The notes below the pieces were generated by a model. It was not told where the DNA came from and searched no databases. It saw only the letters and a program-made list of their open reading frames with translations. The translations under genes and the position numbers were made by a program. A DNA stretch of 64,000 bases from Barnesiella sp. GTDB lineage: Bacteria; Bacteroidota; Bacteroidia; Bacteroidales; Muribaculaceae. Below are positions 19,924 to 29,292 of the stretch, one piece after another. The stretch is taken from positions 110,357 through 174,356 of the forward strand of contig JAAVEW010000011.1 of NCBI GenBank assembly GCA_014801075.1, in the 5' to 3' direction. Numbering within the stretch: the first letter of the stretch is position 1; every line of letters begins with the position of its first letter.

Positions 19924-21632
19924 CTATTACCGAGCAGCAACTCAACATGGTGATGTCGCAAAGCGTCGACCAGATAAAGAAATACATATCGCAGGGACTC
20001 ATAAAATTTCCCGACGACCTGCTGAAATACAAGGACAATCCCAAGTTCCGCGCCATCGAGTCGGAACTCTCCAATATGCCCGCACCCGATGCCGTGGCCG
20101 CCTGGAAAGAAATAGAGTCAATCCCGGCCGACGACACCGCCACTCTTTCTCACCTACTCTCCCGATTCATCGCCAACCACGGAGCTTTCCCCGGCAACAA
20201 AACGATGGCCGACAAAGCGCGTTATTGCCTCTCGTCGCTCACAGCGGGCATTGAGCAGAGCGACTGGGACACCGTTGACCTCAACTCAGTCACCTCGCTG
20301 CTGACCCACCGCCGCAAGTATCCCTCCACCTCCCACGAAGCTGACATCGACAACCACGTGTGGCAGCTGACTGACACGGCGAGCGCAACGCAGCTCAACC
20401 GATACATAAGCGAGTTTCCCAACGGACTCCACACTCTCGAAGCCCGCGACATGCTCCAGTCGCAGGACCTCTGGAAAGGCGTCTCCACCGATGCCGACCT
20501 CATCACCCTCTCCGACTACATAAAGGAGGAATCCCACTCCCCCTATCTGTCCAAGGCCGCGGAAATGATGACCGACCTTAAGCGTGCCGAGATAGCAAAG
20601 ATGCTCGACAAGCCCGGCACCTACAAGGTCGACTTCCTCAAGATGCTCATCGACGAGGAGATTTTCACCAAGGAAGAGCTGATAGCCAACGGTATATGCA
20701 CCGAAAACACCTTCGACATGCTCTACAACACCCCCGACCTTCCCGACATAGAGCAGGTGGAGAACTCTGACCCTATGATAGCCAAGGGAGCTACCGACGT
20801 ATTCCTCTTCGGCATTCCCTCTTCGGGCAAGACGTGCGTGCTGATGGGCCTGCTCGGCTCGCGCAACTTCGTCTACGACAACGCCGCGTCGGGCATGGGA
20901 GGCGCCTATGCCGACAACCTGACCGTGTATCGCCGTCACAACAAAGCGCCGGGCCGTACCTACGGCAACTTCGTGGCGCAGATACAAGGCTCGGTGTTCC
21001 GTGACAACAGTTCCACCACCTATCCCATCAATCTTATCGAGATGTCGGGCGAGGAGTTTGCCATGAAGATAGCCCTCAACCCCGACAACCTCGTTGACTT
21101 CGAGGATATGGGTACGGGCGCCACCAAGATACTCACCAGCGACAACCGCAAGATTATATTCATTGTCATCGACCCCACGGCCGACGGCCTCATCAAACTC
21201 TCGTCGACCACGGCCGACGGTTCGAGTGTGAGCCGCATAGTGGAGCAGGACATCATCATCACCAAGATGGTCAACATGCTCATACGCAATCCCAAAGTGC
21301 TCCGCAACACCAATGCCATACACTTCATCCTCACCAAGTCCGACACTCTGGGCAGCCGCGAGGAGCGTGACGCAAAGGCTGTGGAACGCATACGCCAGCT
21401 CTACGGCAAGACCATCATGACGCTGCGCGACATATGCCGCAAATACTCCATCAACAAGTCGACCGACTTCCAGCCTTCGCTCTTCACCTTCAGCCTCGGA
21501 CAATTCTATGTAGGCGACCTCTTCGAGTATGACTCCTACGATGCCGACAAACTGATGAACATAGTTACGTCGATGGCCCAGGGGCGCAAGGAGGGAGGAT
21601 TCCTCGACAGCCTGCAGCGCAAACTCAGCTGA
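19920..21632 (+). CDS. P-loop GTPase-like protein with helical N-terminal domain
   Basis: DVFLFGIPSSGKTCVLMGLLG (G1), HFILTKSDT (G4, TKxD); N-terminal YISEFPNGLHTLEARDML repeat-like segment. Confidence 0.65.
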   Translation: MAITEQQLNMVMSQSVDQIKKYISQGLIKFPDDLLKYKDNPKFRAIESELSNMPAPDAVAAWKEIESIPADDTATLSHLLSRFIANHGAFPGNKTMADKARYCLSSLTAGIEQSDWDTVDLNSVTSLLTHRRKYPSTSHEADIDNHVWQLTDTASATQLNRYISEFPNGLHTLEARDMLQSQDLWKGVSTDADLITLSDYIKEESHSPYLSKAAEMMTDLKRAEIAKMLDKPGTYKVDFLKMLIDEEIFTKEELIANGICTENTFDMLYNTPDLPDIEQVENSDPMIAKGATDVFLFGIPSSGKTCVLMGLLGSRNFVYDNAASGMGGAYADNLTVYRRHNKAPGRTYGNFVAQIQGSVFRDNSSTTYPINLIEMSGEEFAMKIALNPDNLVDFEDMGTGATKILTSDNRKIIFIVIDPTADGLIKLSSTTADGSSVSRIVEQDIIITKMVNMLIRNPKVLRNTNAIHFILTKSDTLGSREERDAKAVERIRQLYGKTIMTLRDICRKYSINKSTDFQPSLFTFSLGQFYVGDLFEYDSYDADKLMNIVTSMAQGRKEGGFLDSLQRKLS

Positions 21633-21692
21633 CGCCCCGCACCACTCAGAGTTTAACCCTTATATTTCAACTATCACAGAGCAACCGCATCA

Positions 21693-23225
21693 ATGGCCAT
21701 TTCACTGAAAATCAAAGGCAACAAGCGCACCAACGAGGGCATAGGCAACGACCTCGTCAGCATAGGCGACAACCGTTTTCCCGTCAATGACGCCCAATAT
21801 CCCGGCACTAAAGGTTTCACTGACTTCATAGTGATACGTCACCTGCCCGACAAGAGCATATATACTGTTGTCACCAAGAATGTGACCCCCTGCGACTCCA
21901 ACCGCGAGGGCACACTCTACGTGTCGGTAGCAGTGCCCGTAAAGGAGCACGTCAAGGGACTTTTCAACCTGCTCATAGAGCTGCAGAACGCCTACAAAAG
22001 CACATGCATGAACTATGACGGGACGATGTACCACTTCCTGTCGCGCAACGACTCCCCGCAGCCGTTCGAGGAAATCATGGCAAGCCATCCGGTGGAGCGC
22101 TATCCATTCAAACCGGTTGTCACCTCTGACGATCTTTCGGCCAAAGCCTATCTTTTCATGTCGCCCGAGCAAATCTGCGACCTTCTCGACGACCCTATGC
22201 GCGGCGAGTTCAGCCGCTTCGGCGAGGTGGTGCTCGTGCCTGTGGCCGACCCTTCGCAATATGTCTCGACCATCAATATCCCCGCCAAGATATGGCGCAG
22301 CTACAAGATATTTGTCAACGGACGCCAGACAGGTCAGGTGCTCTCCGACCCTACAAAGGTGGTCACCATCACGCTGCCCGAGACGAGCACACACAAATCG
22401 GCCTCGGTAACATTTTCAATCGCAGGAGCGCGCGAAACACGCGTTCCCGGCATCGCCATTGACGACGAGGCTCAGATTATATATCTCAACATCAAGCCCG
22501 AAGCGAAGCCTGCTCCGGTAGTCCACGACAGCATCCCCTCCGGCGACAAGCCCAACAAGAAGAAAAGCAACACAATGACAATAGCATTGATAGCCGGCGT
22601 TGTGGTAATAGCCATCGCCGCAGCTGCTTACTTCTTCCTGCTCTCGCCTAAATCAGCCGAGCAGTCGCTTAACCCCGGCATTCTCCTCCCCGTTGACTCC
22701 GCACCCAATGTGGTTCCCCCGCTCCCCACCGACTCCCTCTCCAAACAGTCCACCGACACCCTCCCCACTGATACCGCTATCCCCACCGACCCCACCGATC
22801 CAAAAGTCTCTAACGACCCTGAGGACGCTAAGAACGCTAAGGATACTAAAAACTCCAACCCTCCCAAAGCCGCCGACACCAAAGACCCCAAACTCAACTT
22901 TGAAGCGGACCTCACAAAAATCAACTCCGCCGAGGCTCAATCATTCCGCACAATAAAGGAGCTCTACCGCAACCGCACCAACCACACTGAGCACACGGGT
23001 TACAAGAGCTACAACGACAAGGTGGAATTTGTCGACGGAGTTGTCAAATACATCGAATCGCTCAAAAACGGCAACATAAAGCCTGACGAGTATAAAAAAC
23101 AGATTTCAGCATTCGCTCAAAAGGCGAAAGCGCTTGGACTAAATAAGCTCGGAGAAAAGCTGGGAGAACGAATAAAGAATCCCGCTAAAATCAACGAGTC
23201 TATAAAAGAGAGCAAAAAGTTCTAA
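21693..23225 (+). CDS. Uncharacterised single-pass membrane protein with long P/T/D/K-rich linker
   Basis: TM TMTIALIAGVVVIAIAAAAYFFLL; low-complexity PTDTAIPTDPTDPKVSNDPEDAKNAKDTKN. Confidence 0.55.
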   Translation: MAISLKIKGNKRTNEGIGNDLVSIGDNRFPVNDAQYPGTKGFTDFIVIRHLPDKSIYTVVTKNVTPCDSNREGTLYVSVAVPVKEHVKGLFNLLIELQNAYKSTCMNYDGTMYHFLSRNDSPQPFEEIMASHPVERYPFKPVVTSDDLSAKAYLFMSPEQICDLLDDPMRGEFSRFGEVVLVPVADPSQYVSTINIPAKIWRSYKIFVNGRQTGQVLSDPTKVVTITLPETSTHKSASVTFSIAGARETRVPGIAIDDEAQIIYLNIKPEAKPAPVVHDSIPSGDKPNKKKSNTMTIALIAGVVVIAIAAAAYFFLLSPKSAEQSLNPGILLPVDSAPNVVPPLPTDSLSKQSTDTLPTDTAIPTDPTDPKVSNDPEDAKNAKDTKNSNPPKAADTKDPKLNFEADLTKINSAEAQSFRTIKELYRNRTNHTEHTGYKSYNDKVEFVDGVVKYIESLKNGNIKPDEYKKQISAFAQKAKALGLNKLGEKLGERIKNPAKINESIKESKKF

Positions 23226-23274
23226 CTACTTGTCCCGATAAAAGTTACACCAACCATCAACAACCATCCACCGC

Positions 23275-24180
23275 ATGAAACTATTAAAACAGATACTGAT
23301 ATTCCTTGCGTTTACCGGCGCGATATTCGGCATATTCACTATTGCCACAAGGCAGAAACCCGAATTGAACACCGACGCGCTCGCCGCTGCTAACCATGAG
23401 CAGATAATCAAGGAGATAGACAGCGACTGGAGCAATCTCTCCGACTGGGACGAGGAAACCTACAACCGCCAGCTCACCAAGGTGGCGCAAAGTCTCAACG
23501 CGGGTGTAATCAACGATGTTGACAACCGCACGCTGCGCGACCGCATCAACAAGTCGGCCTACACAAAATGTGTCGACGCGATGGAACGCGAGTTTGGCCG
23601 TGCCGACTGCGACGATGCCAAACTGACCATCAACTACGACGGCCTCCAGATAGTGCAGATGAACGAACCGGGTCTCTCATCCAACGACCGCATCATGGAG
23701 GTGAGCAAAATCTATAACCTCTACAAGCGTGTCATCGCGTTCAACAACCGCTCGTTCAACATGTCTCCCGCCTTCTCCGGCTCTACCGGCAGCTGGAACT
23801 CATGGACCGACCATCAGGACAGGATATTCCGTCAGCTCGACGACCTGCTCAGCGACAGCCGTTTCGCGCGCATTAAAGGCATCAACAATGTCAAGAAAAT
23901 TTACGACACGAGCCGCAAGGTCGCTGACTCGCGCACGCAATTCTACAACCGCCTGCAATCTGACGCATGCGCCTATTTCAACAATGAAATCAGTCAATAC
24001 CGTCAACAGGCCATGAACGCCGAGGACGACGACCCCGCTCTCCACAACAGAAAGTCAGAGCTTCTCGACCGCGTTTCAAACGTCAGAATCAAACTCGCCA
24101 ACAACGAGCGCTATCTCCCGGGCAATCACACGATTAACGCCCGAATGCGCGACATCACCAAAGAGATTTCATCGTTATGA
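23275..24180 (+). CDS. Uncharacterised N-terminally anchored helical protein
   Basis: N-terminal TM MKLLKQILIFLAFTGAIFGIFTI then charged helical sequence; stop overlaps next start (ATGA). Confidence 0.55.
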   Translation: MKLLKQILIFLAFTGAIFGIFTIATRQKPELNTDALAAANHEQIIKEIDSDWSNLSDWDEETYNRQLTKVAQSLNAGVINDVDNRTLRDRINKSAYTKCVDAMEREFGRADCDDAKLTINYDGLQIVQMNEPGLSSNDRIMEVSKIYNLYKRVIAFNNRSFNMSPAFSGSTGSWNSWTDHQDRIFRQLDDLLSDSRFARIKGINNVKKIYDTSRKVADSRTQFYNRLQSDACAYFNNEISQYRQQAMNAEDDDPALHNRKSELLDRVSNVRIKLANNERYLPGNHTINARMRDITKEISSL

Positions 24181-24983
24181 ATACCAAGCTACTGATACTA
24201 TTGGCGGCTCTTGCTCCGGCAGGATTCCATGCCGTAGCCGATGAAACGGTTGCTGAAAACGTTGCTGTTGAAGAGGTTGCCGACGTAACGGTCACTGAAG
24301 AACCGCAGGCCGGGGAGGCGACCGCCGAGTCAGGCGACAGTGAGCGGGAAGCGCTGCTTCAAGCCCTGAGGGCGGCAATCCCGTTTGCCGAAGCGGGGAT
24401 AACCGCCGACCGAAGCTGCCTCGCCGCTCCCCTCGACAAGGTTGACCTCACTGCCGTGGACAACCGCATTGATGCCGTCGCGCCTCTCGTGCCCTACTCC
24501 GATAAAATCAGGAGTTATGCCGATATGCTCCGGCAGTTTAAGGATATATCGCAGGCATTTGCCAACTGCCAGGAATTTGACACAAAGCCTTACTCAATGG
24601 CTATGGTCGACAGCGTCCAGGGCGTGCTCCTCAACATCTACGAGACCGGTGAGGAGATTCTAAGTCCCTCTCAGAAGGATGGTATCAACGCGCTCTACGA
24701 GCGTGCCGGAGCATATCAACCTGCCGTCGCCACCTTTGACTCGCTGCTTGGAGCGGTTGACGATGAGATAGATATGTTTCGCGCTAAAGATGATGGCGAC
24801 AAGCTGTGTGCCAACGAGATAGAGCGCATATTGAAGGAGCGTGAAGCCGACATCGCCGCGATAAATGAGTACCGCTACCTGTCGCAGCTTATCGACCGCT
24901 ACTCGAAGGAACTCAGCGACTCCCCCCGCAGCCTCACTCCCGACATCAGGGATGAACTGGCACGCATGATGAGCGAAGAATGA
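24177..24983 (+). CDS. Uncharacterised exported protein
   Basis: Signal peptide MNTKLLILLAALAPAGFHAVADE; 4-nt overlap with upstream gene. Confidence 0.55.
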   Translation: MNTKLLILLAALAPAGFHAVADETVAENVAVEEVADVTVTEEPQAGEATAESGDSEREALLQALRAAIPFAEAGITADRSCLAAPLDKVDLTAVDNRIDAVAPLVPYSDKIRSYADMLRQFKDISQAFANCQEFDTKPYSMAMVDSVQGVLLNIYETGEEILSPSQKDGINALYERAGAYQPAVATFDSLLGAVDDEIDMFRAKDDGDKLCANEIERILKEREADIAAINEYRYLSQLIDRYSKELSDSPRSLTPDIRDELARMMSEE

Positions 24984-25030
24984 TAACCGAATTATAAACA
25001 ACACTCAATAATACACTAACACTCTGCGAG

Positions 25031-26146
25031 ATGAGAGTACAGATACAACATACTGAGCTGCGCCCGCTCATTAAAGAAGGCTACGACAAAGTGTACGACG
25101 CGATGACCCGACTCCTTGCGCCGGAAGAGATGATATTTGCCAAGTGGGAAGCGGGGTTCGGAGGCATACTCCAGTGGACGCTCCCCAAGGACTACGACTG
25201 GCGACCATTCACCGCCGCCGACAACTACGACAAGCAGGCCGTGGTCAACGAGTTCATGCGTCTCAAGGAGATAGGCGAGAAGAAACTCGGCACCAACGAG
25301 CGCCTCAAGCAGGCTGTCTACTCCATCCCCTCGGAGGCAAGCGTCTACTACGCCGTCACCCCCGACGGTGTCTACCACGTAATGCTGACAGCGTGGGGCT
25401 ACAGTTTCCCGGCCCACGCACCTATTACCGACATCAAGTGGGAACTCCCCGCCGAGAGTCAGGACGTGACGCTGCAACTGATTGAGAACGGGCAACCTAT
25501 CGCCAATCTGCCCATCGACATACGCCGCCCGCAGTTCGTGCTCCACCATCAGCTCGATGCCAACGGCGAGAAATATCTCGGCCGCCTCATGCCGGGCTCG
25601 CAGGTGTTCATCGAAGTGCCGTCGCTCTCCCGCGACATAACCCTCACGGTAGAGCCGGGCAAGAAACTCTACACCTTCGACTTGACTCAAAAGAAACAGG
25701 AAATACCCCCCGTTGTAAAGGCTGACGACAAGAAGGAAGAGGAGGAACAGAAGGATGAGGAAGAGGAGATTGTAATACGCGGCAACCGCACACTCAGCGT
25801 CCAATTCATCGGTATCGACGGCCAACCTGTAGCCGCCCGCACCGTCACCCTCACTCAGGCCAACGGCTCAATGACCGAGGTCACCACCGACGACTCCGGC
25901 AAGATATATCTCTCCGACGATGATTTCGCTACGGGAACTACCGTCACCGCTCAGATTGTCGACGCTCCCTCGATGCCCAAGTATGCCAAAGCGGCTTTCG
26001 TCGTCGAAGCTAATGAGGATGAATATGCCATCATATTCTCCGAGAATGACACTACCGACTTCTGGCCCAAGCTGCTGCTCGGACTGCTCGCCGTGGCGCT
26101 GTCGGTATTCACGATATGGGGCGCACTGGAAATCAATCTCAACTGA
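25031..26146 (+). CDS. Uncharacterised tail-anchored protein with an Ig/carboxypeptidase-regulatory-like segment
   Basis: C-terminal TM LLLGLLAVALSVFTIWGAL; LSVQFIGIDGQPVAARTVTLTQANGSMTEVTTDDSGKIYLSDDD; acidic linker. Confidence 0.5.
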   Translation: MRVQIQHTELRPLIKEGYDKVYDAMTRLLAPEEMIFAKWEAGFGGILQWTLPKDYDWRPFTAADNYDKQAVVNEFMRLKEIGEKKLGTNERLKQAVYSIPSEASVYYAVTPDGVYHVMLTAWGYSFPAHAPITDIKWELPAESQDVTLQLIENGQPIANLPIDIRRPQFVLHHQLDANGEKYLGRLMPGSQVFIEVPSLSRDITLTVEPGKKLYTFDLTQKKQEIPPVVKADDKKEEEEQKDEEEEIVIRGNRTLSVQFIGIDGQPVAARTVTLTQANGSMTEVTTDDSGKIYLSDDDFATGTTVTAQIVDAPSMPKYAKAAFVVEANEDEYAIIFSENDTTDFWPKLLLGLLAVALSVFTIWGALEINLN

Positions 26147-26151
26147 TAGCT

Positions 26152-26190
26152 TTAAGTAACTGTTCAAAATTATTTTAAGCAGTTACTTAA
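26152..26190. repeat. Inverted repeat TTAAGTAACTG-N17-CAGTTACTTAA
   Basis: 11-bp perfect arms; related degraded copy at 34784-34820 and partial copy at window end. Confidence 0.75.
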
Positions 26191-26228
26191 CGCCCGTCTG
26201 ATAATAAACACTCAATAAACCTCACAAC

Positions 26229-26492
26229 ATGGAAATATACCTCACACTTATAGGAATACTCAGCATCATAGGATACTGCATCAACGCCCTGGAGAAACAT
26301 CGCATCGACTCGGGTGAGACGCCCTACCCCACGTGGGCAATGGCCGCGCTCGGAGTTATAGCGCCATTCGGCTCGCTCGCGGGAATGCTGATTTGCGGCA
26401 ACCGACTGAAATGCAAACTGATGATTATACTCGTGCCGCTTATGCTGATACTGCTTGTGGTCGGCACCTATCTTCTTCGAGGCAATATATAA
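26229..26492 (+). CDS. Small membrane protein (DUF1294-like)
   Basis: About three TM segments; ALEKHRIDSGETPYPTWAMAALGVIAPFGSLAGMLICGNRLKCKLMI resembles DUF1294. Confidence 0.4.
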   Translation: MEIYLTLIGILSIIGYCINALEKHRIDSGETPYPTWAMAALGVIAPFGSLAGMLICGNRLKCKLMIILVPLMLILLVVGTYLLRGNI

Positions 26493-26631
26493 CGATGGTA
26501 ATGGTGGAATTTGTCATTTTTTCAGCAAAACTAACCAAATCCTTACCAATTTGCAAAAATATTCAATAAATATTATCAACTTGCGATAATTTATTCTTAT
26601 ATTTGCAAAATATTTATCAACAGTTTATGCT

Positions 26632-27141
26632 ATGAGAAGTAGGATTTCCAGACTTTCAGCTATAGTAGACATATTATCTCATAATAATATTAGTTGTCAG
26701 GAAGAGCTTTTGAAGCAACTCGCAGTAAGAGGTTATATCGTGACTCAGGCCACACTGTCGCGCGACCTGAAAAAGCTGCGCACAACCAAGGTAGCCAACG
26801 ATTTAGGCGGTTATCGCTACGTAGTATCGGGCACCGAGGTTGACAACGACGCCGACTTCGAGCGCTCGCACTCCACACTGCAGTCGTCGCTCCACCCCGC
26901 CGCTCTGTCAGTGGCCATTTCGGGCAACATTATGGTAATCAAGACGCGCAACGGCTACGCCTCCGGCATAGCCTATGACCTTGACATGCTGCGCTCACCG
27001 CTCATTCTCGGCACCATTCCCGGCGCCGACACCGTGTTTGCCGTCATTGCTGAGGACGCCATGCGCCACGACCTTTACGAACTCCTCTCCACCTTCCTCC
27101 CCCCCGAAGTCCTCGAAGCCGCCGACTCCTACTTCGAGTAG
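26632..27141 (+). CDS. argR: Arginine repressor
   Basis: N-terminal wHTH (VTQATLSRDLKKL) and C-terminal GTIPGADTVFAV arginine-binding motif. Confidence 0.92.
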   Translation: MRSRISRLSAIVDILSHNNISCQEELLKQLAVRGYIVTQATLSRDLKKLRTTKVANDLGGYRYVVSGTEVDNDADFERSHSTLQSSLHPAALSVAISGNIMVIKTRNGYASGIAYDLDMLRSPLILGTIPGADTVFAVIAEDAMRHDLYELLSTFLPPEVLEAADSYFE

Positions 27142-27168
27142 CCGCCGCAGCAACAAATTATACGATAC

Positions 27169-27203
27169 TGCTCCCCACCTCCGTGGCGGGGAGCATATTT
27201 TTT
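27169..27203 (+). terminator. Terminator downstream of argR
   Basis: gctccccacc-tccgt-ggcggggagc followed by atattttttt. Confidence 0.7.
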
Positions 27204-27417
27204 TCAGACATTGTTTCGCAATATTTATTAACTCTGCAATATTTATTAACTCATCGGAGCGGGATTTCAGCTTCTTTGTGTAAAATTGAAATTAGTTAAG
27301 ATAGTTAAGCGAAAAAAAGTTGCGAAATCAATAGGAAAAGTGTATTTTTGCATAATTTTTATTTAACGTTAAAACATAATTTACCCTACTGAGGAATCAA
27401 AAGCAGAAAAGAACGAA

Positions 27418-28008
27418 ATGGAAGAATCTTCACAAAAGATTGACGTAGTAGTTTCCGGCGAGGAGCATGTCAAATACGTTGACGAAATCCTCGACACAAT
27501 CAATCGCGCAGCTAAAGTGCGCGGCACGGGTATCGCAAAGCGCTCGCCCGAGTATGTAAAGCAGAAGATGCTTGAGCATAAAGCCGTTATAGCATTATGC
27601 GGCGACCGTTTTGCAGGTTTCAGTTACATCGAGTGCTGGAGTAACAAACAGTTCGTGGCCAACTCAGGTCTTATCGTAGCCGACGAGTTTCGCAACCACG
27701 GCGTTGCCAAGCGAATAAAACGACGAATTTTCGAGCTGTCGCGCGAGATGTTTCCCCAGGCAAAAATATTTTCACTCACCACCGGTGCTGCCGTCATGAA
27801 GATGAACTTCGAGTTGGGCTATCGTCCCGTCACCTTCGACGAACTGACCACCGACGAAGCCTTCTGGCGCGGTTGTGAAAGTTGCGTCAACTACGACATT
27901 CTCCAGCGCAACGGCGGTCATAAATGTCTCTGCACGGGCCTTCTCTTCGACCCCGCCGAGACTAAATATCACCCCGAGCTCGCCCGCGAGAACGCTAACA
28001 ACGAATAA
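27418..28008 (+). CDS. GNAT N-acetyltransferase, arginine-cluster associated
   Basis: GLIVADEFRNHGVAKRIKRRIFELS GNAT motif; located between argR and argG. Confidence 0.75.
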   Translation: MEESSQKIDVVVSGEEHVKYVDEILDTINRAAKVRGTGIAKRSPEYVKQKMLEHKAVIALCGDRFAGFSYIECWSNKQFVANSGLIVADEFRNHGVAKRIKRRIFELSREMFPQAKIFSLTTGAAVMKMNFELGYRPVTFDELTTDEAFWRGCESCVNYDILQRNGGHKCLCTGLLFDPAETKYHPELARENANNE

Positions 28009-28050
28009 TTATTTTTTACCACAACATAAGATATAAACAACAACAATAAT

Positions 28051-29268
28051 ATGGGAAAGAAAAAAGTAGTATTGGCATTCTCAGGCGGTCTTGATACCTC
28101 CTATGCCGTAAAATATCTCTCGGAAGAGTGTGGCTACGACGTGTACACCGCGATAGCCAATACCGGCGGCTTCTCGGCCGACGAACTCAAGGAGATCGAG
28201 CGCCGCGCCCTCGCTCTCGGCGCTGTGGAGCACGCTACGCTCGACATCACCAAGGAATACTACGAGCGCTCTATCAAATACATGATTTTCGGCAACGTGC
28301 TGCGCAACGGCACCTACCCCATCTCCGTATCATCAGAGCGTATCTTCCAGGCTATCGCCATCATCGAATATGCCAAGAAAATCGGTGCTGACTGCGTGGC
28401 CCACGGTTCGACAAGCGCCGGCAACGACCAGGTGCGTTTCGACCTCACTTTCCAGATTCTCGCCCCCGAGATTGAAATCATCACCCCCACCCGCGATATG
28501 AACCTCACCCGCGAGTATGAAATCAACTACCTCAAGGAGCATGGCTTCGAGGCTGACTTCACCAAGCTCGAATACTCCATCAACAAGGGTCTGTGGGGCA
28601 CTTCGGTAGGCGGCAAGGAGACTCTCCTCTCCGATCAGACTCTCCCCGAGGAGGCTTACCCCACACAGATGACTGCCAAGGTTGACTCCACTCTCACCAT
28701 CGACTTCAAGGATGGCGAGATTGCAGCCGTCAACGGCGAGAAATATGACGACAAAGTAGCTGCCATACAGAAGATTGAAGAGCTCGTGGCACCCTACGCC
28801 ATAGGTCGCGACATGCACATCGGCGACACTATCATCGGCATCAAGGGCCGTGTAGGCTTCGAGGCCGGCGCCCCGCTGCTCATCATCGCTGCCCACAAGA
28901 TGCTCGAGAAGCACACGCTCACCAAGTGGCAGCAATACTGGAAGGACCAGCTCGGCACATGGTACGGCATGTTCCTGCACGAAGCGCAGTATCTCGAACC
29001 CGTCATGCGCGACATCGAGGCATTCCTTGAAAAGTCACAGCGCAACGTGACAGGCCGCGTAATCGTCGACCTCAAGCCCTACCGCTACATTCTCGTAGGT
29101 GTCGACAGCCCCTTCGACCTGATGAAAACCTCATTTGGCGAGTATGGCGAACTTTCACGCGCCTGGACCGCCGACGATATCAAGGGCTTCACCAAGATTC
29201 TCGGCAACCAGATGAAGATATATCACGATATACAGAAGCGCAACGGCCGCGACGACAGTAATAATTAA
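28051..29268 (+). CDS. argG: Argininosuccinate synthase
   Basis: VVLAFSGGLDTSYAVKYL PP-loop; GSTSAGNDQVRFD. Confidence 0.95.
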   Translation: MGKKKVVLAFSGGLDTSYAVKYLSEECGYDVYTAIANTGGFSADELKEIERRALALGAVEHATLDITKEYYERSIKYMIFGNVLRNGTYPISVSSERIFQAIAIIEYAKKIGADCVAHGSTSAGNDQVRFDLTFQILAPEIEIITPTRDMNLTREYEINYLKEHGFEADFTKLEYSINKGLWGTSVGGKETLLSDQTLPEEAYPTQMTAKVDSTLTIDFKDGEIAAVNGEKYDDKVAAIQKIEELVAPYAIGRDMHIGDTIIGIKGRVGFEAGAPLLIIAAHKMLEKHTLTKWQQYWKDQLGTWYGMFLHEAQYLEPVMRDIEAFLEKSQRNVTGRVIVDLKPYRYILVGVDSPFDLMKTSFGEYGELSRAWTADDIKGFTKILGNQMKIYHDIQKRNGRDDSNN

Positions 29269-29292
29269 CCCATCATCCAAACGACCATAGCA

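Noticed and set aside
20286-21503. 405-aa minus-strand ORF
   Set aside because: Antisense to the P-loop GTPase gene; reverse-strand artefact
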